From NCBI RefSeq assembly GCF_000013225.1, contig NC_007776.1, positions 2,982,501-3,046,500 on the forward strand: a stretch of 64,000 bases of DNA, given 5' to 3'. The translations under genes were made by a program, and so were the position numbers. Numbering within the stretch: the stretch's first letter is position 1; each line of letters starts with the position of its first letter. Source of the stretch: Synechococcus sp. JA-2-3B'a(2-13). GTDB lineage: Bacteria; Cyanobacteriota; Cyanobacteriia; Thermostichales; Thermostichaceae. Below are positions 8,159 through 17,661 of the stretch, in pieces. The notes under the pieces were generated by a model. That model did not search any database. It saw nothing but the letters and a program-made list of their open reading frames with translations, and was not told the DNA's origin.

Positions 8159-9663
8159 AGATCGTATCCAAACAGGCGGGGATCCGCCGGCTGCCAATTG
8201 AGATCCGCCAGGCCATATTCTGCCCAGCGGCGATCCACCAAGCGGGCCACCTCCGGATCTGGAGCAAGGGGCTCCCGCCAGGGAGCATCGGTTTCTGGGG
8301 GAATTTTGGTGGTGGCATCAATGCCCATCTTGCCCCCCAGACCCCGTTTTTCGGTGGCAAAGTCCAAGGTGTCAAAGGGGTTGTCCGCCAGAATAAACAC
8401 ATCCCGCTGCGGATCCACCCGCGAACACAGACACCAGAGCACCTGCCGTGGATCCCGCACATTGATATCCTTGTCCACCACGATCACAAACTTGGTGTAG
8501 CTAAATTGGGGCAGGGCGCTCCAAAAAGCCAAAGCCGCCCGCCGCGCCTGGCCAGGGTAGGCCTTGTCGATGGAGAGGATGGCTGCTTTGTAGCCCAGCG
8601 CCTCCATCGGCAAAAAGAAATCTACAATCTCCGGCACCTGCTGCCTGAGGATGGGGGTGTAGATGCGGTTCAGGGCCAGCGCCATCATGTCGTTTTCTTT
8701 GGGGGGCTTGCCGCTGAAGGTGGTGAGATAGATGGGATCCCGGCGGTGGGTCAGGCAGTGGAAGCGAATCAGAGGAGCCTGCTCGTTGCGGGGGCCGTAG
8801 TAGCCGATGTGATCTCCGGCAGGCCCATCGGGGGCCACTTCCCCAGGGGTGATGCTGCCTTCCAGAACGATCTCAGCATGGGCCGGCACCTGCAGATCCA
8901 CCGTTTTGCACTGGGCCAGGTGCAACCCTTCTCCGGCATAGAGACCGGCAAACAGCCACTCCGACAGATCCACCGGCAGGGGTGTGGCCGCCGCCAGAAT
9001 CACCACCGGATCCACCCCCACCGCCACCGCCACCTCCAACTTTTGGCCCAGGGCCGCCGCTTTGCGCAGATGCCGAGTCGCCCCCCGCACCGACAGCCAT
9101 TGCACCGTCATGGTGTTGCGGCTTTGCAACTGCAGGCGGTACACCCCCACGTTGGGGATCCCATTTTCCGGGTCTTTGGTGACCATCAGGCCCAAGGTCA
9201 GCACCCGTCCGGCATCGCCGGGATAGACCCGCAACAGGGGCAATTGGGTGAGATCCACTTCCTCTCCCCGCAGCACCACCTGCTGACAGGGAGGAAGCAG
9301 ATCCCGGCTGGGTTTAGCTTTGAGTACGCTAAACAGAGCTTGTCCCAACTCCACCGCCTGGGCAAAGGTTTTGGGGGGCCGTGGCTGGTAGAGCAAGGCC
9401 AATTTTTTCCCCAAGGTCTCCAGCTCCTGCGGCTGCTCCATCCCCATCGCCCAGCAGATGCGCTCCACCGTGCCCAAAACATTGATCAACAGCGGCATAC
9501 GGGATCCCTTCACCCGCTCAAACAGCAGCGCCGGCCCCCCGCAGGCCAAGAGGCGATCGGCGATCTCGGCAATTTCCAGATCCGGATCCACTTCCGCGGA
9601 AATGCGGCGGAGCTGGCCACGGGATTCCAGCAGAGCAACAAAACGACGCAGATCTCTGGGCAT
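8155..9663 (-). CDS. ubiD: UbiD-family decarboxylase
   Basis: 502 residues. The UbiD family uses prenylated FMN to decarboxylate aromatic acids; in cyanobacteria it is thought to act on 4-hydroxy-3-prenylbenzoate in plastoquinone synthesis. Typical segments are DLRRFVALLESRGQLRRI at the N-terminus, NVGVYRLQ, VAVGVDPVVILAAATPLP, the EIVLEGSITPGE block, GDHIGYYG, and KFVIVVDKDINVRDPRQVLW near the C-terminus. The acidic residues of the E-x-x-E region are present. The UbiX prenyltransferase is not in the window. It is followed upstream, 18 bases away, by a permease gene on the same strand. Confidence 0.92.
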   Translation of the reverse strand: MPRDLRRFVALLESRGQLRRISAEVDPDLEIAEIADRLLACGGPALLFERVKGSRMPLLINVLGTVERICWAMGMEQPQELETLGKKLALLYQPRPPKTFAQAVELGQALFSVLKAKPSRDLLPPCQQVVLRGEEVDLTQLPLLRVYPGDAGRVLTLGLMVTKDPENGIPNVGVYRLQLQSRNTMTVQWLSVRGATRHLRKAAALGQKLEVAVAVGVDPVVILAAATPLPVDLSEWLFAGLYAGEGLHLAQCKTVDLQVPAHAEIVLEGSITPGEVAPDGPAGDHIGYYGPRNEQAPLIRFHCLTHRRDPIYLTTFSGKPPKENDMMALALNRIYTPILRQQVPEIVDFFLPMEALGYKAAILSIDKAYPGQARRAALAFWSALPQFSYTKFVIVVDKDINVRDPRQVLWCLCSRVDPQRDVFILADNPFDTLDFATEKRGLGGKMGIDATTKIPPETDAPWREPLAPDPEVARLVDRRWAEYGLADLNWQPADPRLFGYDL

Positions 9664-9681
9664 GAAAGGGAACCTAAGGGC

Positions 9682-10578
9682 TTACTTGTCGCGATTGAGG
9701 GCTAACCCGCTCATGAAGGGCTTCTGCAGCGCAATAAACACCAGCAGCGGCGGGATACTGGCGATGATCGCTCCCAGCATCATGGGGCCATAGGAGGCCG
9801 AGCTATCCAGATTAAGCAGGGATTGCAGCCCCACCTGCACCACTTGTCGCTCTCGGCCTTGCACGATCAAGCGGGGCCACAGGTACATATTCCAAGCGTA
9901 AACGAAGTGAATCACCGCCTGCGCCCCGATGGCGTTCCAGCTCAAGGGGATCAGCACCTGGGTGAGAAATTGCAGCGGGTTGGCCCCGTCCAGTTGGGCC
10001 GCCTCCGCCAGCTCGCGGGGAATGTTGGAAAAATGCTGGCGAAACAAAAACGTGGCCGTGGCGCTGGCCAGAAAGGGCACGATTAAAGCGTAGTAGGTGG
10101 ATCCCCAGCCCAAGTTGGTGACCAACCGCAGCAGGGCAATGATCAAGATTTCTGTGGGCATCATCAGCGTGATCAGCACAAAGCCAAAGGCCAGCCCTTT
10201 GCCGGGAAAGCGGAAGTACACAAAGGCCAGCCCGGCTAGCAGCGACAAAACCGTCTTGCCCACGGTGATCGCCACCGCCACGATGGTGCTGTTGACCATG
10301 TAGTGGCCCAAGTGCCGCGCCACCATCACCTGATGCCAGTTGAAGGCAAAAGAGGAGCCAAAGGTCAATTGATAGCGGAACACCTCGGCATTGTTCTGGG
10401 TGCTCACGATCAGGGCATACAACACCGGAAATCCCAGAACCAAGCAGGCCAGCACCAGGCCCAAATGCACATACCAACGCTCCGGGATCCAGCGCCGCCA
10501 ACGCCAGGGAGAAGGCTCTACCCAAGTTGAATTGGGCTGGGCTACTTGAGATCGGGGATCCTGCAACAGTTGGGCCAT
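9682..10578 (-). CDS. Carbohydrate/glycerol-phosphate ABC permease, UgpE/MalG family
   Basis: 298 residues with about six membrane segments and the EAA loop (ELAEAAQLDGANPLQFLTQVLIPL region) that docks the ATPase. The family is the second permease of CUT1 sugar importers; the residues FNWHQVMVARHLGHYMVNS resemble UgpE of sn-glycerol-3-phosphate systems. No partner permease, binding protein or ATPase is adjacent, so it is an orphan here, as often in cyanobacteria. The substrate cannot be read from the sequence. Confidence 0.88.
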   Translation of the reverse strand: MAQLLQDPRSQVAQPNSTWVEPSPWRWRRWIPERWYVHLGLVLACLVLGFPVLYALIVSTQNNAEVFRYQLTFGSSFAFNWHQVMVARHLGHYMVNSTIVAVAITVGKTVLSLLAGLAFVYFRFPGKGLAFGFVLITLMMPTEILIIALLRLVTNLGWGSTYYALIVPFLASATATFLFRQHFSNIPRELAEAAQLDGANPLQFLTQVLIPLSWNAIGAQAVIHFVYAWNMYLWPRLIVQGRERQVVQVGLQSLLNLDSSASYGPMMLGAIIASIPPLLVFIALQKPFMSGLALNRDK

Positions 10579-10688
10579 GGCACCTCCAGACGGCGAACAC
10601 CGATGAGCAGATGGGCTTTTGAGTCGATCTTCGGCTTCTCTTGTGAGGATAATCTGCCAGAGTTAAGGGCAACCTAAGGAAGGCCGGT

Positions 10689-10712
10689 CGCCTTAGCGGT
10701 GCGGAGCACCTC
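10689..10712 (+). repeat. 24-bp dispersed hairpin repeat, copy 1
   Basis: Intergenic copy about 90 bases upstream of ybaB. Stem GGTGC/GCACC around the invariant GGA loop, preceded by CTTAGC. See copies at 33401, 33997, 34035, 34074, 40559, 40895, 40919 and 62936. Confidence 0.6.
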
Positions 10713-10798
10713 TGCCCAGACTTGCGAGTGCTTTCACCGGCGATGGGGAAACGGGTAGAGTAGAACAGCAGTATCTGGATAACCCAAGAGAGGATCCC

Positions 10799-11134
10799 AT
10801 GACTCGAGGCTTTGGCCCCTTCGGCAAAATCCAAGAAGCGCTCAAGAAAGCCCAAGAGGTGCGCGATGGCGCTCAAAGGCTGCAAAAAGAGCTGGAAGAG
10901 ATGGAGATCGTCGGCGAAGCCGGCAATGGGCTGGTGAAAGTGACGGTAAACGGCAACCAAGAACCCCTTAAGGTCTCTCTGGATCCCCAAGTGCTCCAGG
11001 AGTCGGTGGATGTGGTAGAAGACTTGCTCCTGACGGCGATGGTGAACGCCTACACCCAATCTGCTGAGACGATGCGCAAACGCATGGAAGAGCTGACCGG
11101 AAACATCAGTCTGCCGGGGTTGGGACTGGGTTGA
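10799..11134 (+). CDS. ybaB: YbaB/EbfC nucleoid-associated protein
   Basis: 111 residues. The YbaB/EbfC family forms small dimers that bind DNA. Seen here: an N-terminal helix rich in Lys/Gln (FGKIQEALKKAQEV), then GEAGNGLVKVTVNGNQEPLKVSLDP, and the final helix region LLLTAMVNAYTQSAE. It lies 35 bases upstream of recR on the same strand; the ybaB-recR pairing is widespread in bacteria and supports both calls. Confidence 0.93.
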   Translation: MTRGFGPFGKIQEALKKAQEVRDGAQRLQKELEEMEIVGEAGNGLVKVTVNGNQEPLKVSLDPQVLQESVDVVEDLLLTAMVNAYTQSAETMRKRMEELTGNISLPGLGLG

Positions 11135-11169
11135 GCCCCACTTGCTTAACCCCGCTTGCTTAACTCTGT

Positions 11170-11769
11170 ATGTACACTCGCCCCTTGGCTCGCCTCATCG
11201 AAGAGCTGCAACGGCTGCCCGGCATTGGCTCCAAAACCGCTCAGCGCCTAGCTCTCCACTTGATCAACCGGCCTGCCGGCGAGATCGAGGCCCTGGCCAA
11301 AGCCCTGCTGGAAGCCAAGCAAACCGTTCGGCACTGTTCCATCTGCTTCAACTGGTCGGCGGAGGATCCCTGTGAGATTTGCCGTTCGCCGCAGCGGGAT
11401 CCCTCGCTGTGGTGCGTGGTGGCCGATGTCAAAGATTTGATTGCGATGGAACGCACCCGCGAGTTCAAGGGGCTTTACCACGTTTTGGGTGGCCTCATCT
11501 CCCCCATGAACGGGATCGGGGTCGATCAACTGCACATCCGCGAGCTGGTGGCTCGGGTGGCACGGGAAAAACCGCAGGAGCTGATCTTTGCCATCAGCCC
11601 CAGCGTAGAGGGGGAAGTAACCATGCACGTGGTCAAGGATTACCTGAAGCCGGTTGCCCCCACCTTGCGCATGACCCGCCTGGCCTTCGGCCTGCCCATG
11701 GGATCCGAGCTGGAATATGCCGACGAGGTTACCCTGGCCCGTGCCTTGGAAGCGCGGCAGGAGTTGTGA
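11170..11769 (+). CDS. recR: Recombination protein RecR
   Basis: 199 residues. RecR works with RecO and RecF to load RecA on gapped DNA. It has the helix-hairpin-helix ([16 protein letters not shown], about residues 10-25), the C4 zinc finger CSICFNW...[10 protein letters not shown] (about 57-75), and the Toprim domain ([29 protein letters not shown]). Expected length. It converges on the secreted-protein gene that ends at 11783. Confidence 0.96.
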   Translation: MYTRPLARLIEELQRLPGIGSKTAQRLALHLINRPAGEIEALAKALLEAKQTVRHCSICFNWSAEDPCEICRSPQRDPSLWCVVADVKDLIAMERTREFKGLYHVLGGLISPMNGIGVDQLHIRELVARVAREKPQELIFAISPSVEGEVTMHVVKDYLKPVAPTLRMTRLAFGLPMGSELEYADEVTLARALEARQEL

Positions 11770-11782
11770 GCCGCTCAGCCCA

Positions 11783-12361
11783 TCAATCGCAGCCGGTTAC
11801 CCCCTCCGCGCAGTAGGTGCTCCACCAGGGGTTGAAGTTGGCAGGATCCTCCGGCAGAGTGCTGATGTTCAGAAGTTCCTGGAAGCTGCTGTTGCGGCCT
11901 CCGTAGCGCAGGTGCATGTGCACCGGATCCCCGTGGGGTGCCCGCAGAATCACATAGGTGAAGGTCTCGCAACTGGCGTCTGCTCCAGGCCGCAACTGAA
12001 ACAAATCCCAGATGGAACTTAAGGAGCGCTCAGGGTAGTAGAAGGGATCCGGCGCAGCCCCCCGATAGGCGTAGCGACAATTTTCCGCCAGGGGCTTTTT
12101 CCCCTCCAGATCGGCGTAGAAGGAGAAGAACTCCATCTTCTCAAACTTCACCCGCTTTGGATTGCGCGGATCGTTGGCCGATTGTTCCAGGGACGTATCC
12201 AGAGTGAAAACACCATCAATTCCCAGGTAGGGCACTTTATAAGCATTGGGGGACACAATCTGCAGCTCTAAGGCTGCCGCAGCCGCTCCAAAACCCAAGA
12301 GACTCAAGCTGCCGATCAGCCAGGCTAGGGCCGTTGAAGAACCAATTTGGCGAGAGAGCAT
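11783..12361 (-). CDS. Hypothetical secreted protein
   Basis: 192 residues. The first 30 look like a signal peptide (LAWLIGSLSLLGFGAAAAA before LELQIV). The mature part has YKVPYLGIDGVFTLD, several Phe/Tyr-rich segments and four Cys residues (NCRYAY, ASCETF, TYCAEG, TGCD) that could form two disulfides, consistent with a periplasmic or extracellular site. No family recognised. Confidence 0.72.
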   Translation of the reverse strand: MLSRQIGSSTALAWLIGSLSLLGFGAAAAALELQIVSPNAYKVPYLGIDGVFTLDTSLEQSANDPRNPKRVKFEKMEFFSFYADLEGKKPLAENCRYAYRGAAPDPFYYPERSLSSIWDLFQLRPGADASCETFTYVILRAPHGDPVHMHLRYGGRNSSFQELLNISTLPEDPANFNPWWSTYCAEGVTGCD

Positions 12362-12599
12362 AAAACTTTGTTGTGCCTGTGTTGTGCAGTAAACTGCAGA
12401 GCAGTTTAGGGGAAGCTTTGAGCTCGTACCATCCCACTGGGGGGCATCTGGCGAGAAATTCGCCGACTGCAGGTGCAGCTTTGAGGAACGGGATCCTAAG
12501 ACAAGGCGGTAGAATTGAGGTCAGGCTCACCGTAGAGGGGCCAGGTTGGCTGCCCAAGCCTGACTGTCTGGAAACTGTTTTGAAAGCGAGGAAAACCCC

Positions 12600-13148
12600 G
12601 TGGAGCTAGCTGAGATTGAGGAGTTGATGAACAAAGCTGTGCAAGCCACACAGCGCTCCTTTAATACGGTGCGCACCGGGCGGGCCAATTCCAGCCTGCT
12701 GGATCGCATTCAGGTGGAGTACTACGGCGTGCCCACTCCCCTCAAGGCCCTGGCCAGCCTCACCACGCCAGACTCCAGCACTCTCTTGATCCAGCCTTTT
12801 GATCCCTCGACCTTGGCGGCCATTGAGCGGGCCATTGTTGCCTCTGACCTAGGTCTAACCCCCAGCAACGACGGCAAGGTGGTGCGGCTCACCATTCCCC
12901 CCCTGACGGAAGAGCGCCGCAAAGAGCTGAGCAAACAGGTGGCCAAGCTAGCCGAAGAGGGGCGAGTCTCAATCCGCAACATCCGGCGGGATGGCATCGA
13001 CTCGGTGCGCAAGCGGGAGAAAAACGGCGAGCTGTCTGAAGATGAGTCCAAAAGCTTGCAGGATGACATCCAGAAGCTGACCGACCGCTATATCAAAAAG
13101 ATCGATGAGCTGCTGGCAGAAAAAGAAAAGGAGCTGACGACGCTGTAA
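12600..13148 (+). CDS. frr: Ribosome-recycling factor
   Basis: 182 residues, GTG start. With EF-G it splits post-termination ribosomes. Family features are [23 protein letters not shown] near residues 20-42, [52 protein letters not shown], and the C-terminal helix ending [16 protein letters not shown]. Usually pyrH precedes frr; here it does not. Confidence 0.96.
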   Translation: MELAEIEELMNKAVQATQRSFNTVRTGRANSSLLDRIQVEYYGVPTPLKALASLTTPDSSTLLIQPFDPSTLAAIERAIVASDLGLTPSNDGKVVRLTIPPLTEERRKELSKQVAKLAEEGRVSIRNIRRDGIDSVRKREKNGELSEDESKSLQDDIQKLTDRYIKKIDELLAEKEKELTTL

Positions 13149-13384
13149 AAGCTCCTTGTGGACATAACTCCCCACGCTACTGGCCTGCTTCTGCATAGCC
13201 GTAGGACGGGGTTATGACCCAATTTTTTGATAAAAACCCGGACACCCGTCCTGAAACTTAGCTTCGAGGTTTTCACTTGCCCCTCGGAGTTGAGCAGCCC
13301 TTCATTTCTTCTTGTCCGACTCCAACAAGAGGGATCCTGGCTTAGGCCAGGATGGAAGGGGGGAAAACGACAACTCTTGCCGCA

Positions 13385-16111
13385 ATGGATCTGATCCTGT
13401 GCCATCAATCGGCGGATTTCGACACCCTAGGGGCGGCGGTGGGAGCGGCGCGCCTGTATCCGGGTGCCCGCATTGCCTTGGCCGGGGGATCCCTGCCGGG
13501 GGTGCAGGAGTTTTTGGCCTTGTACCGAGATGAATTTCCCCTCATCGAGCTGCGCTCTGTGGATCCGGGACAGGTGCAGCGGTGGATTGTGGTGGACTGT
13601 CACGATCCGGATCGCTTGGGCAAAGCTGCCGCTTGGTTGAGCGTCCCCGGCACCCAAATCGAGATTTTCGACCATCACCTCAGGGATCCGGAAACCCCAC
13701 CGGATGGCTTTTGGCCGCAGCAGCAGGTGAACTGTCATATCGAGGCCGTGGGGGCCACCTGTACCTTGCTGGTGGAGCGGCTGCAGGCTGCTGGGATCCC
13801 TCTCAGCCCTTTTGAGCGGCTGGCGCTGGCTTTGGGCATTCACATGGATACGGGATCCCTGACCTTCCCGGAGACCACCGCCCGCGATGCTGCTGCCCTG
13901 AGCTGGCTGTTGGATCAGGGGGTGAACCTGGTCTTGTTGCGGCGCTTTTTGGGGGATGGCCTCACCCCAGAGATGCGCGAACTGCTCAGCCAGGGGCTGG
14001 CCCAGATGCAGGTGCAGCAGGTGGGAGAGTATCGCCTGGGAGAGTGGCTGCTGGAGCTGCCGGAGTTTGTGCCCGGCCTAGCCGGCCTGGTGATGCGGCT
14101 GATGGATCTGACGGGAGTGGATGTGCTGCTCTTGGTGGCGCGGCAGGGGGAGCGGCTCAGCCTGATCGGGCGGGCGCGGCAGGAGTTTGCCCAGTTGGGC
14201 AGGGTGATGGCCCTCTACGGCGGCGGTGGACACGATTGTGCTGCAGCAGCCACGTTAAAAGCCAGCCCAGAGCAGCCTTTGCCCAACCCGGCCCAAGTCA
14301 TGGCGGCCCTCAGGCAGGCTGTCCAAGAGCGGATCCCGCCCCCGGTGACGGCCAAAGATTTGATGTCGGCTCCGGTGCGCACCATCCGACCGGAGATCAC
14401 CATCGACGAGGCCCAGCGGGTGCTGCTGCGCTACGGCCATTCCGGCCTGGTGGTGGTGGACGCTCAAGGTCGCCTGGTGGGGGTGATCTCGCGGCGGGAT
14501 ATCGATATCGCCCTGCATCACGGGTTTGGCCATGCCCCCGTCAAGGGCTACATGACCACCGACGTGAAAACCCTCTCCCCCGACACCCCCTTGGCGGAGA
14601 TTCAGCGGTTGATGGTGCAGTGGGATATTGGCCGCCTGCCGGTTCTCCAGGATGGACAGTTGGTGGGCATTGTAACTCGCACCGATGTGTTGCGGCACCT
14701 ACACGAGTTGCCGGCCCTCTCACCGCAGTTGGCTTTGCCCACCCTTTCCTGCCCTTTGGATCTCGCCTTCGCGGCCCTGTCGGAGCGGCATCGACAGTTG
14801 CTGGAGCAGGCCGCCCACATCGCCGATGAGAAGGGCCTGAGGTTGTATCTGGTGGGGGGAACGGTGCGGGATCTGCTGCTGCACCGGTGGGGACGGCAGC
14901 CCTCACCCAACCTGGAGCGGCTGGATCTGGACTTGGTGGTGGATGGGCCCTACTCTCCGGCCCTGGATGGGATCGATCCCCCGGGCTGGGGCTTGATTTT
15001 GGGACAAGCGCTCAAACAGCACTTCCCAGAAGCGCGGCTGGAGATCCACGGCAAATTCCAAACGGCGGCCTTGATCTGGCCAGGCGGCTTTTGTGTGGAT
15101 ATCGCCAGCGCCCGCACGGAGTTTTATCCCTACCCGGCCTCTCCCCCCGAAGTGGCCATGGGATCCATTCAGCAAGACCTCTATCGGCGGGATTTTTCCA
15201 TCAACGCCTTGGCCTTGCGCCTCAACGGCCCCCAGCGAGGACAGGTGCTGGATTTTTTCGGCGGACAAGCGGATCTGCAACAGGGGATCATCCGGGCATT
15301 ACACCCCAACAGCTTCATCGAGGATCCCACCCGCATTTATCGGGCGGTGCGCTTTGCGGTGCGCTTGGGCTTCGCCCTGGACTCGACCACAGAAAAATGG
15401 ATCCGCGCTGCTGTGGCCAGTGGTCTGCACGATGCCGTCGGCGGGGATCGCCTCAAGCAGGAGCTGGCCTACATTCTCGGATCCCGCGATTGGCCCCAAG
15501 CCTTTGAGCAGCTGGCAGAATGGGGGGCTTTGCGCTGTATTCACCCCGACCTGGAGTGGGATCCCTCCCTGTGCCGGCGGTTGCAACGGGTGGGCCGCTG
15601 GGCCTATCACTTTCGCCGCCGCTATCCTGAGCTGGGATCCCAGGAGATCTGGCAACTGCGCCTAGAGGCTCTCCTCCTCACGCTGCCCCAAGCCCCCCAG
15701 GTGGCCAGCCAACTCCACCTTACCCAAGCAGGCATCGAACGCCTCAGCCATTCCTCCTATTACCAAACCCTGTTGGCCCAATTGGACCCCGGCACCCTCT
15801 CTCCGGCCCAGGTGGTGCAACTGCTGCAGGGGCTGCGGATCCCGGCGGTGATTTTGTTGGCTGGGATCGCCCCCAAGCCGGCCCGGCGGTTGATCTGGCG
15901 CTACTTGCAGGAGTGGTACTGGGTGAAGCCGCTCCTCAACGGCCACGATCTGCGTCGTCTGGGTTACAAGCCAGGTCGCCCCTTCCAAGCCATTTTGGAG
16001 CAACTGCGTTGCCTCACCCTGAACGGCGAACTCACCACCCCGGCAGAAGCTGAAGCCTGGCTACAAGAACACTTCCCCCTGCCGCAAGCTCAATACCGAG
16101 GAAGAAAGTAG
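13385..16111 (+). CDS. DHH phosphoesterase - CBS - poly(A)polymerase/CCA-transferase fusion
   Basis: 908 residues. Domains in order: a DHH phosphoesterase (ADFDTLGAA near residue 10, VDCHDPDRLG, FDHH near 95) with a GGGGHDCAAAAT DHHA1 signature near 280; two CBS motifs, about 320-440 (AKDLMSAPV..., VKGYMTTDV...); then a class II nucleotidyltransferase head with GGTVRDLLL and LDLDLVVDG near 490-520; and a PolyA_pol RNA-binding region (DFSINALALRL, DPTRIYRAVRFAVRLG). Cyanobacteria and Aquifex have this architecture for split CC- or A-adding tRNA enzymes; which nucleotide is added cannot be read here. The start at 13385 rather than 13352 matches the usual MDLILCHQ N-terminus. Confidence 0.9.
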   Translation: MDLILCHQSADFDTLGAAVGAARLYPGARIALAGGSLPGVQEFLALYRDEFPLIELRSVDPGQVQRWIVVDCHDPDRLGKAAAWLSVPGTQIEIFDHHLRDPETPPDGFWPQQQVNCHIEAVGATCTLLVERLQAAGIPLSPFERLALALGIHMDTGSLTFPETTARDAAALSWLLDQGVNLVLLRRFLGDGLTPEMRELLSQGLAQMQVQQVGEYRLGEWLLELPEFVPGLAGLVMRLMDLTGVDVLLLVARQGERLSLIGRARQEFAQLGRVMALYGGGGHDCAAAATLKASPEQPLPNPAQVMAALRQAVQERIPPPVTAKDLMSAPVRTIRPEITIDEAQRVLLRYGHSGLVVVDAQGRLVGVISRRDIDIALHHGFGHAPVKGYMTTDVKTLSPDTPLAEIQRLMVQWDIGRLPVLQDGQLVGIVTRTDVLRHLHELPALSPQLALPTLSCPLDLAFAALSERHRQLLEQAAHIADEKGLRLYLVGGTVRDLLLHRWGRQPSPNLERLDLDLVVDGPYSPALDGIDPPGWGLILGQALKQHFPEARLEIHGKFQTAALIWPGGFCVDIASARTEFYPYPASPPEVAMGSIQQDLYRRDFSINALALRLNGPQRGQVLDFFGGQADLQQGIIRALHPNSFIEDPTRIYRAVRFAVRLGFALDSTTEKWIRAAVASGLHDAVGGDRLKQELAYILGSRDWPQAFEQLAEWGALRCIHPDLEWDPSLCRRLQRVGRWAYHFRRRYPELGSQEIWQLRLEALLLTLPQAPQVASQLHLTQAGIERLSHSSYYQTLLAQLDPGTLSPAQVVQLLQGLRIPAVILLAGIAPKPARRLIWRYLQEWYWVKPLLNGHDLRRLGYKPGRPFQAILEQLRCLTLNGELTTPAEAEAWLQEHFPLPQAQYRGRK

Positions 16112-16120
16112 AAGGGCAAA

Positions 16121-16627
16121 TCAGTCGAAATAGAAGAGAGTGACCAACTTGTGTTGTTCCTCAGCATGCTTGCAGGCATCCAGCAGCGTGACGCTGTCGT
16201 GGAAGACAAAGCAGATCAACTGCTGGCACTTGCTGATGATCTCCAGGTTGCACAGGCGGCTGGCCTCCGCCAAGGGAAGATGGTCGTTTTCCGGATGCTC
16301 CACCAGATGCAGCACCTGCTCCAGGCTGGCCCGCGACTCTGCCGGCTGTCGCTCCAAACTCTGCGGCAAGATCACCGTCAAGGACTTCATGTCCGCCCGC
16401 ATCGCCCCCCGAATGACGGCCAAGTTGGTGCCAATGGCCCCAGAGGTGAGGATCTGATTGCCGGTAAGGGCCAGGGCATAACTGAGGGTCTCGATCAAAT
16501 ACTGATGGGTAATGGGCACATGACGGCTGCCCAGGATGGCCACTCGCTTCGGCCCAACTTGCTGAATGGCGGCCAACTCCTGCAAAAACGTATCAACGCT
16601 GGTGGGGACATCAATAGACTGGGTCAA
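16121..16627 (-). CDS. DprA-like Rossmann-fold protein (cyanobacterial family)
   Basis: 168 residues. A Rossmann-type fold is indicated by KRVAILGSRHVPITHQ, ILTSGAIGTNLAVIRGAMRAD and LTVILPQSLERQP, resembling the DNA-processing protein A family; the C-terminus ELISKCQQLICFVFHD...TLFYFD matches conserved cyanobacterial homologues as I recall them. No ATG exists in frame. The TTG at 16627 is chosen because GAGGGA lies 6 bases upstream and the length fits; a TTG at 16651 is the alternative. Function in cyanobacteria is unproven; a nucleotide- or DNA-binding role is inferred. Confidence 0.8.
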   Translation of the reverse strand: MTQSIDVPTSVDTFLQELAAIQQVGPKRVAILGSRHVPITHQYLIETLSYALALTGNQILTSGAIGTNLAVIRGAMRADMKSLTVILPQSLERQPAESRASLEQVLHLVEHPENDHLPLAEASRLCNLEIISKCQQLICFVFHDSVTLLDACKHAEEQHKLVTLFYFD

Positions 16628-16719
16628 CGGGATCCCTCGGCAAATTCTCAAGATCTGGGCTAGGCTATGCTATCTCAAATTTCCGCTTTGGGATCCGGCC
16701 AAGTTGAAGCTCTACGGCT

Positions 16720-17661
16720 TCAGCCCCAAACTTTTGGTGGAGTGCTCAGGCTGTCTGCAGCAAGCTGGGCTTGGCTTTGCGCAGAAGATCCCGCCTGAAT
16801 GTGGATGGTGTAGCTCATGCTGCTGTGAACGCCCTTGCCCAGCCAATGGCCGTAAATGGGAGCGGCATCTCTGGGGTAAGCGCTGGCCGCCAAAGCCACA
16901 TGACCATCGGCCACGGCCAACCCCTGGGTGGGATCAAAGCCCCGCCAACCGGCCCCTGGCAAGTACACCTCCGCCCAAGCGTGCAAATGACGGCGCACAG
17001 GCTCTGGGGGTTCTCCACCCCTGCTCTCCCCCGAAGGCTGCGAGGGGCTGACCTGGTAGCCACTGACAAAGCGCGCGGCCAAGCCTACCGTACGGCAGAC
17101 CTCCATGAACACCAGGGCCAAATCGCGGCAGGCTCCGGTTTTGCGATGCCAGGTCAAGCCGGCAGGCCAGGGATCCCCCTTTTCCCGCAAGATGTGGCGG
17201 CATTCTGAATAGATGCGCTGGTTCAGCGCCGGCAGAAAAGCCGTCGTTTCCCCCTGCACGTGATCCCATAGCTCCCAGGCCAAGGCCTGGATGCCGGGAT
17301 CCGCCTGAGCCGTCAGATAAGGCTGTAATTGGGCTGCCAGCGTGCTGGGATAGTCGATGGGGAGATGGGTGGCCCAATCGCAGAGCAGGTAGTCGAAGGG
17401 ATTCTGCCGCAGGGTGAGCACCGTGGCCTGAGTTTGAATGCGCAAATGCTCGGTGGGATCCCCAAACCAGAGCCGAACCGCCGCGTTGCCCTCCAGGTCC
17501 ACCAGCGCCGATTGGCCCACCGGCTGCGGATCCACCTGCAACTCAAAAGCCAGGAGAGTCTGGATCCCGTCGCAGCGCGGTCGCAATCGCACCGTGTGGG
17601 GCTCCAGTTGGACTGGACGACTGTAGCGATATTCGATGAGATGGCGGATCTGAATTTGCAC
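16720..17661 (-). CDS. Transglutaminase-like protein
   Basis: 313 residues, GTG start. The N-terminal beta domain (IRHLIEYRYSRPVQLEPHTVRLRPR) is typical of bacterial transglutaminase-like proteins. The papain-like core follows with the catalytic triad visible as Cys in KTGACRDLALVFMEV, His in RRHLHAWAEVYLPG and Asp in WRGFDPTQGL (about residues 180, 225 and 243). Such proteins may act as proteases or cross-linking enzymes; the substrate is unknown. No signal peptide, so probably cytoplasmic. Confidence 0.88.
   Translation of the reverse strand: MQIQIRHLIEYRYSRPVQLEPHTVRLRPRCDGIQTLLAFELQVDPQPVGQSALVDLEGNAAVRLWFGDPTEHLRIQTQATVLTLRQNPFDYLLCDWATHLPIDYPSTLAAQLQPYLTAQADPGIQALAWELWDHVQGETTAFLPALNQRIYSECRHILREKGDPWPAGLTWHRKTGACRDLALVFMEVCRTVGLAARFVSGYQVSPSQPSGESRGGEPPEPVRRHLHAWAEVYLPGAGWRGFDPTQGLAVADGHVALAASAYPRDAAPIYGHWLGKGVHSSMSYTIHIQAGSSAQSQAQLAADSLSTPPKVWG

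Noticed and set aside
8506-9705. A 399-codon forward frame opposite ubiD
   Set aside because: Exact antisense of a clear UbiD gene; the composition (His/Gln/Arg-rich) is typical of a GC-rich shadow.
9812-11059. A 415-codon reverse frame spanning the permease and ybaB
   Set aside because: Runs through two well-supported genes in other frames and has no family features.
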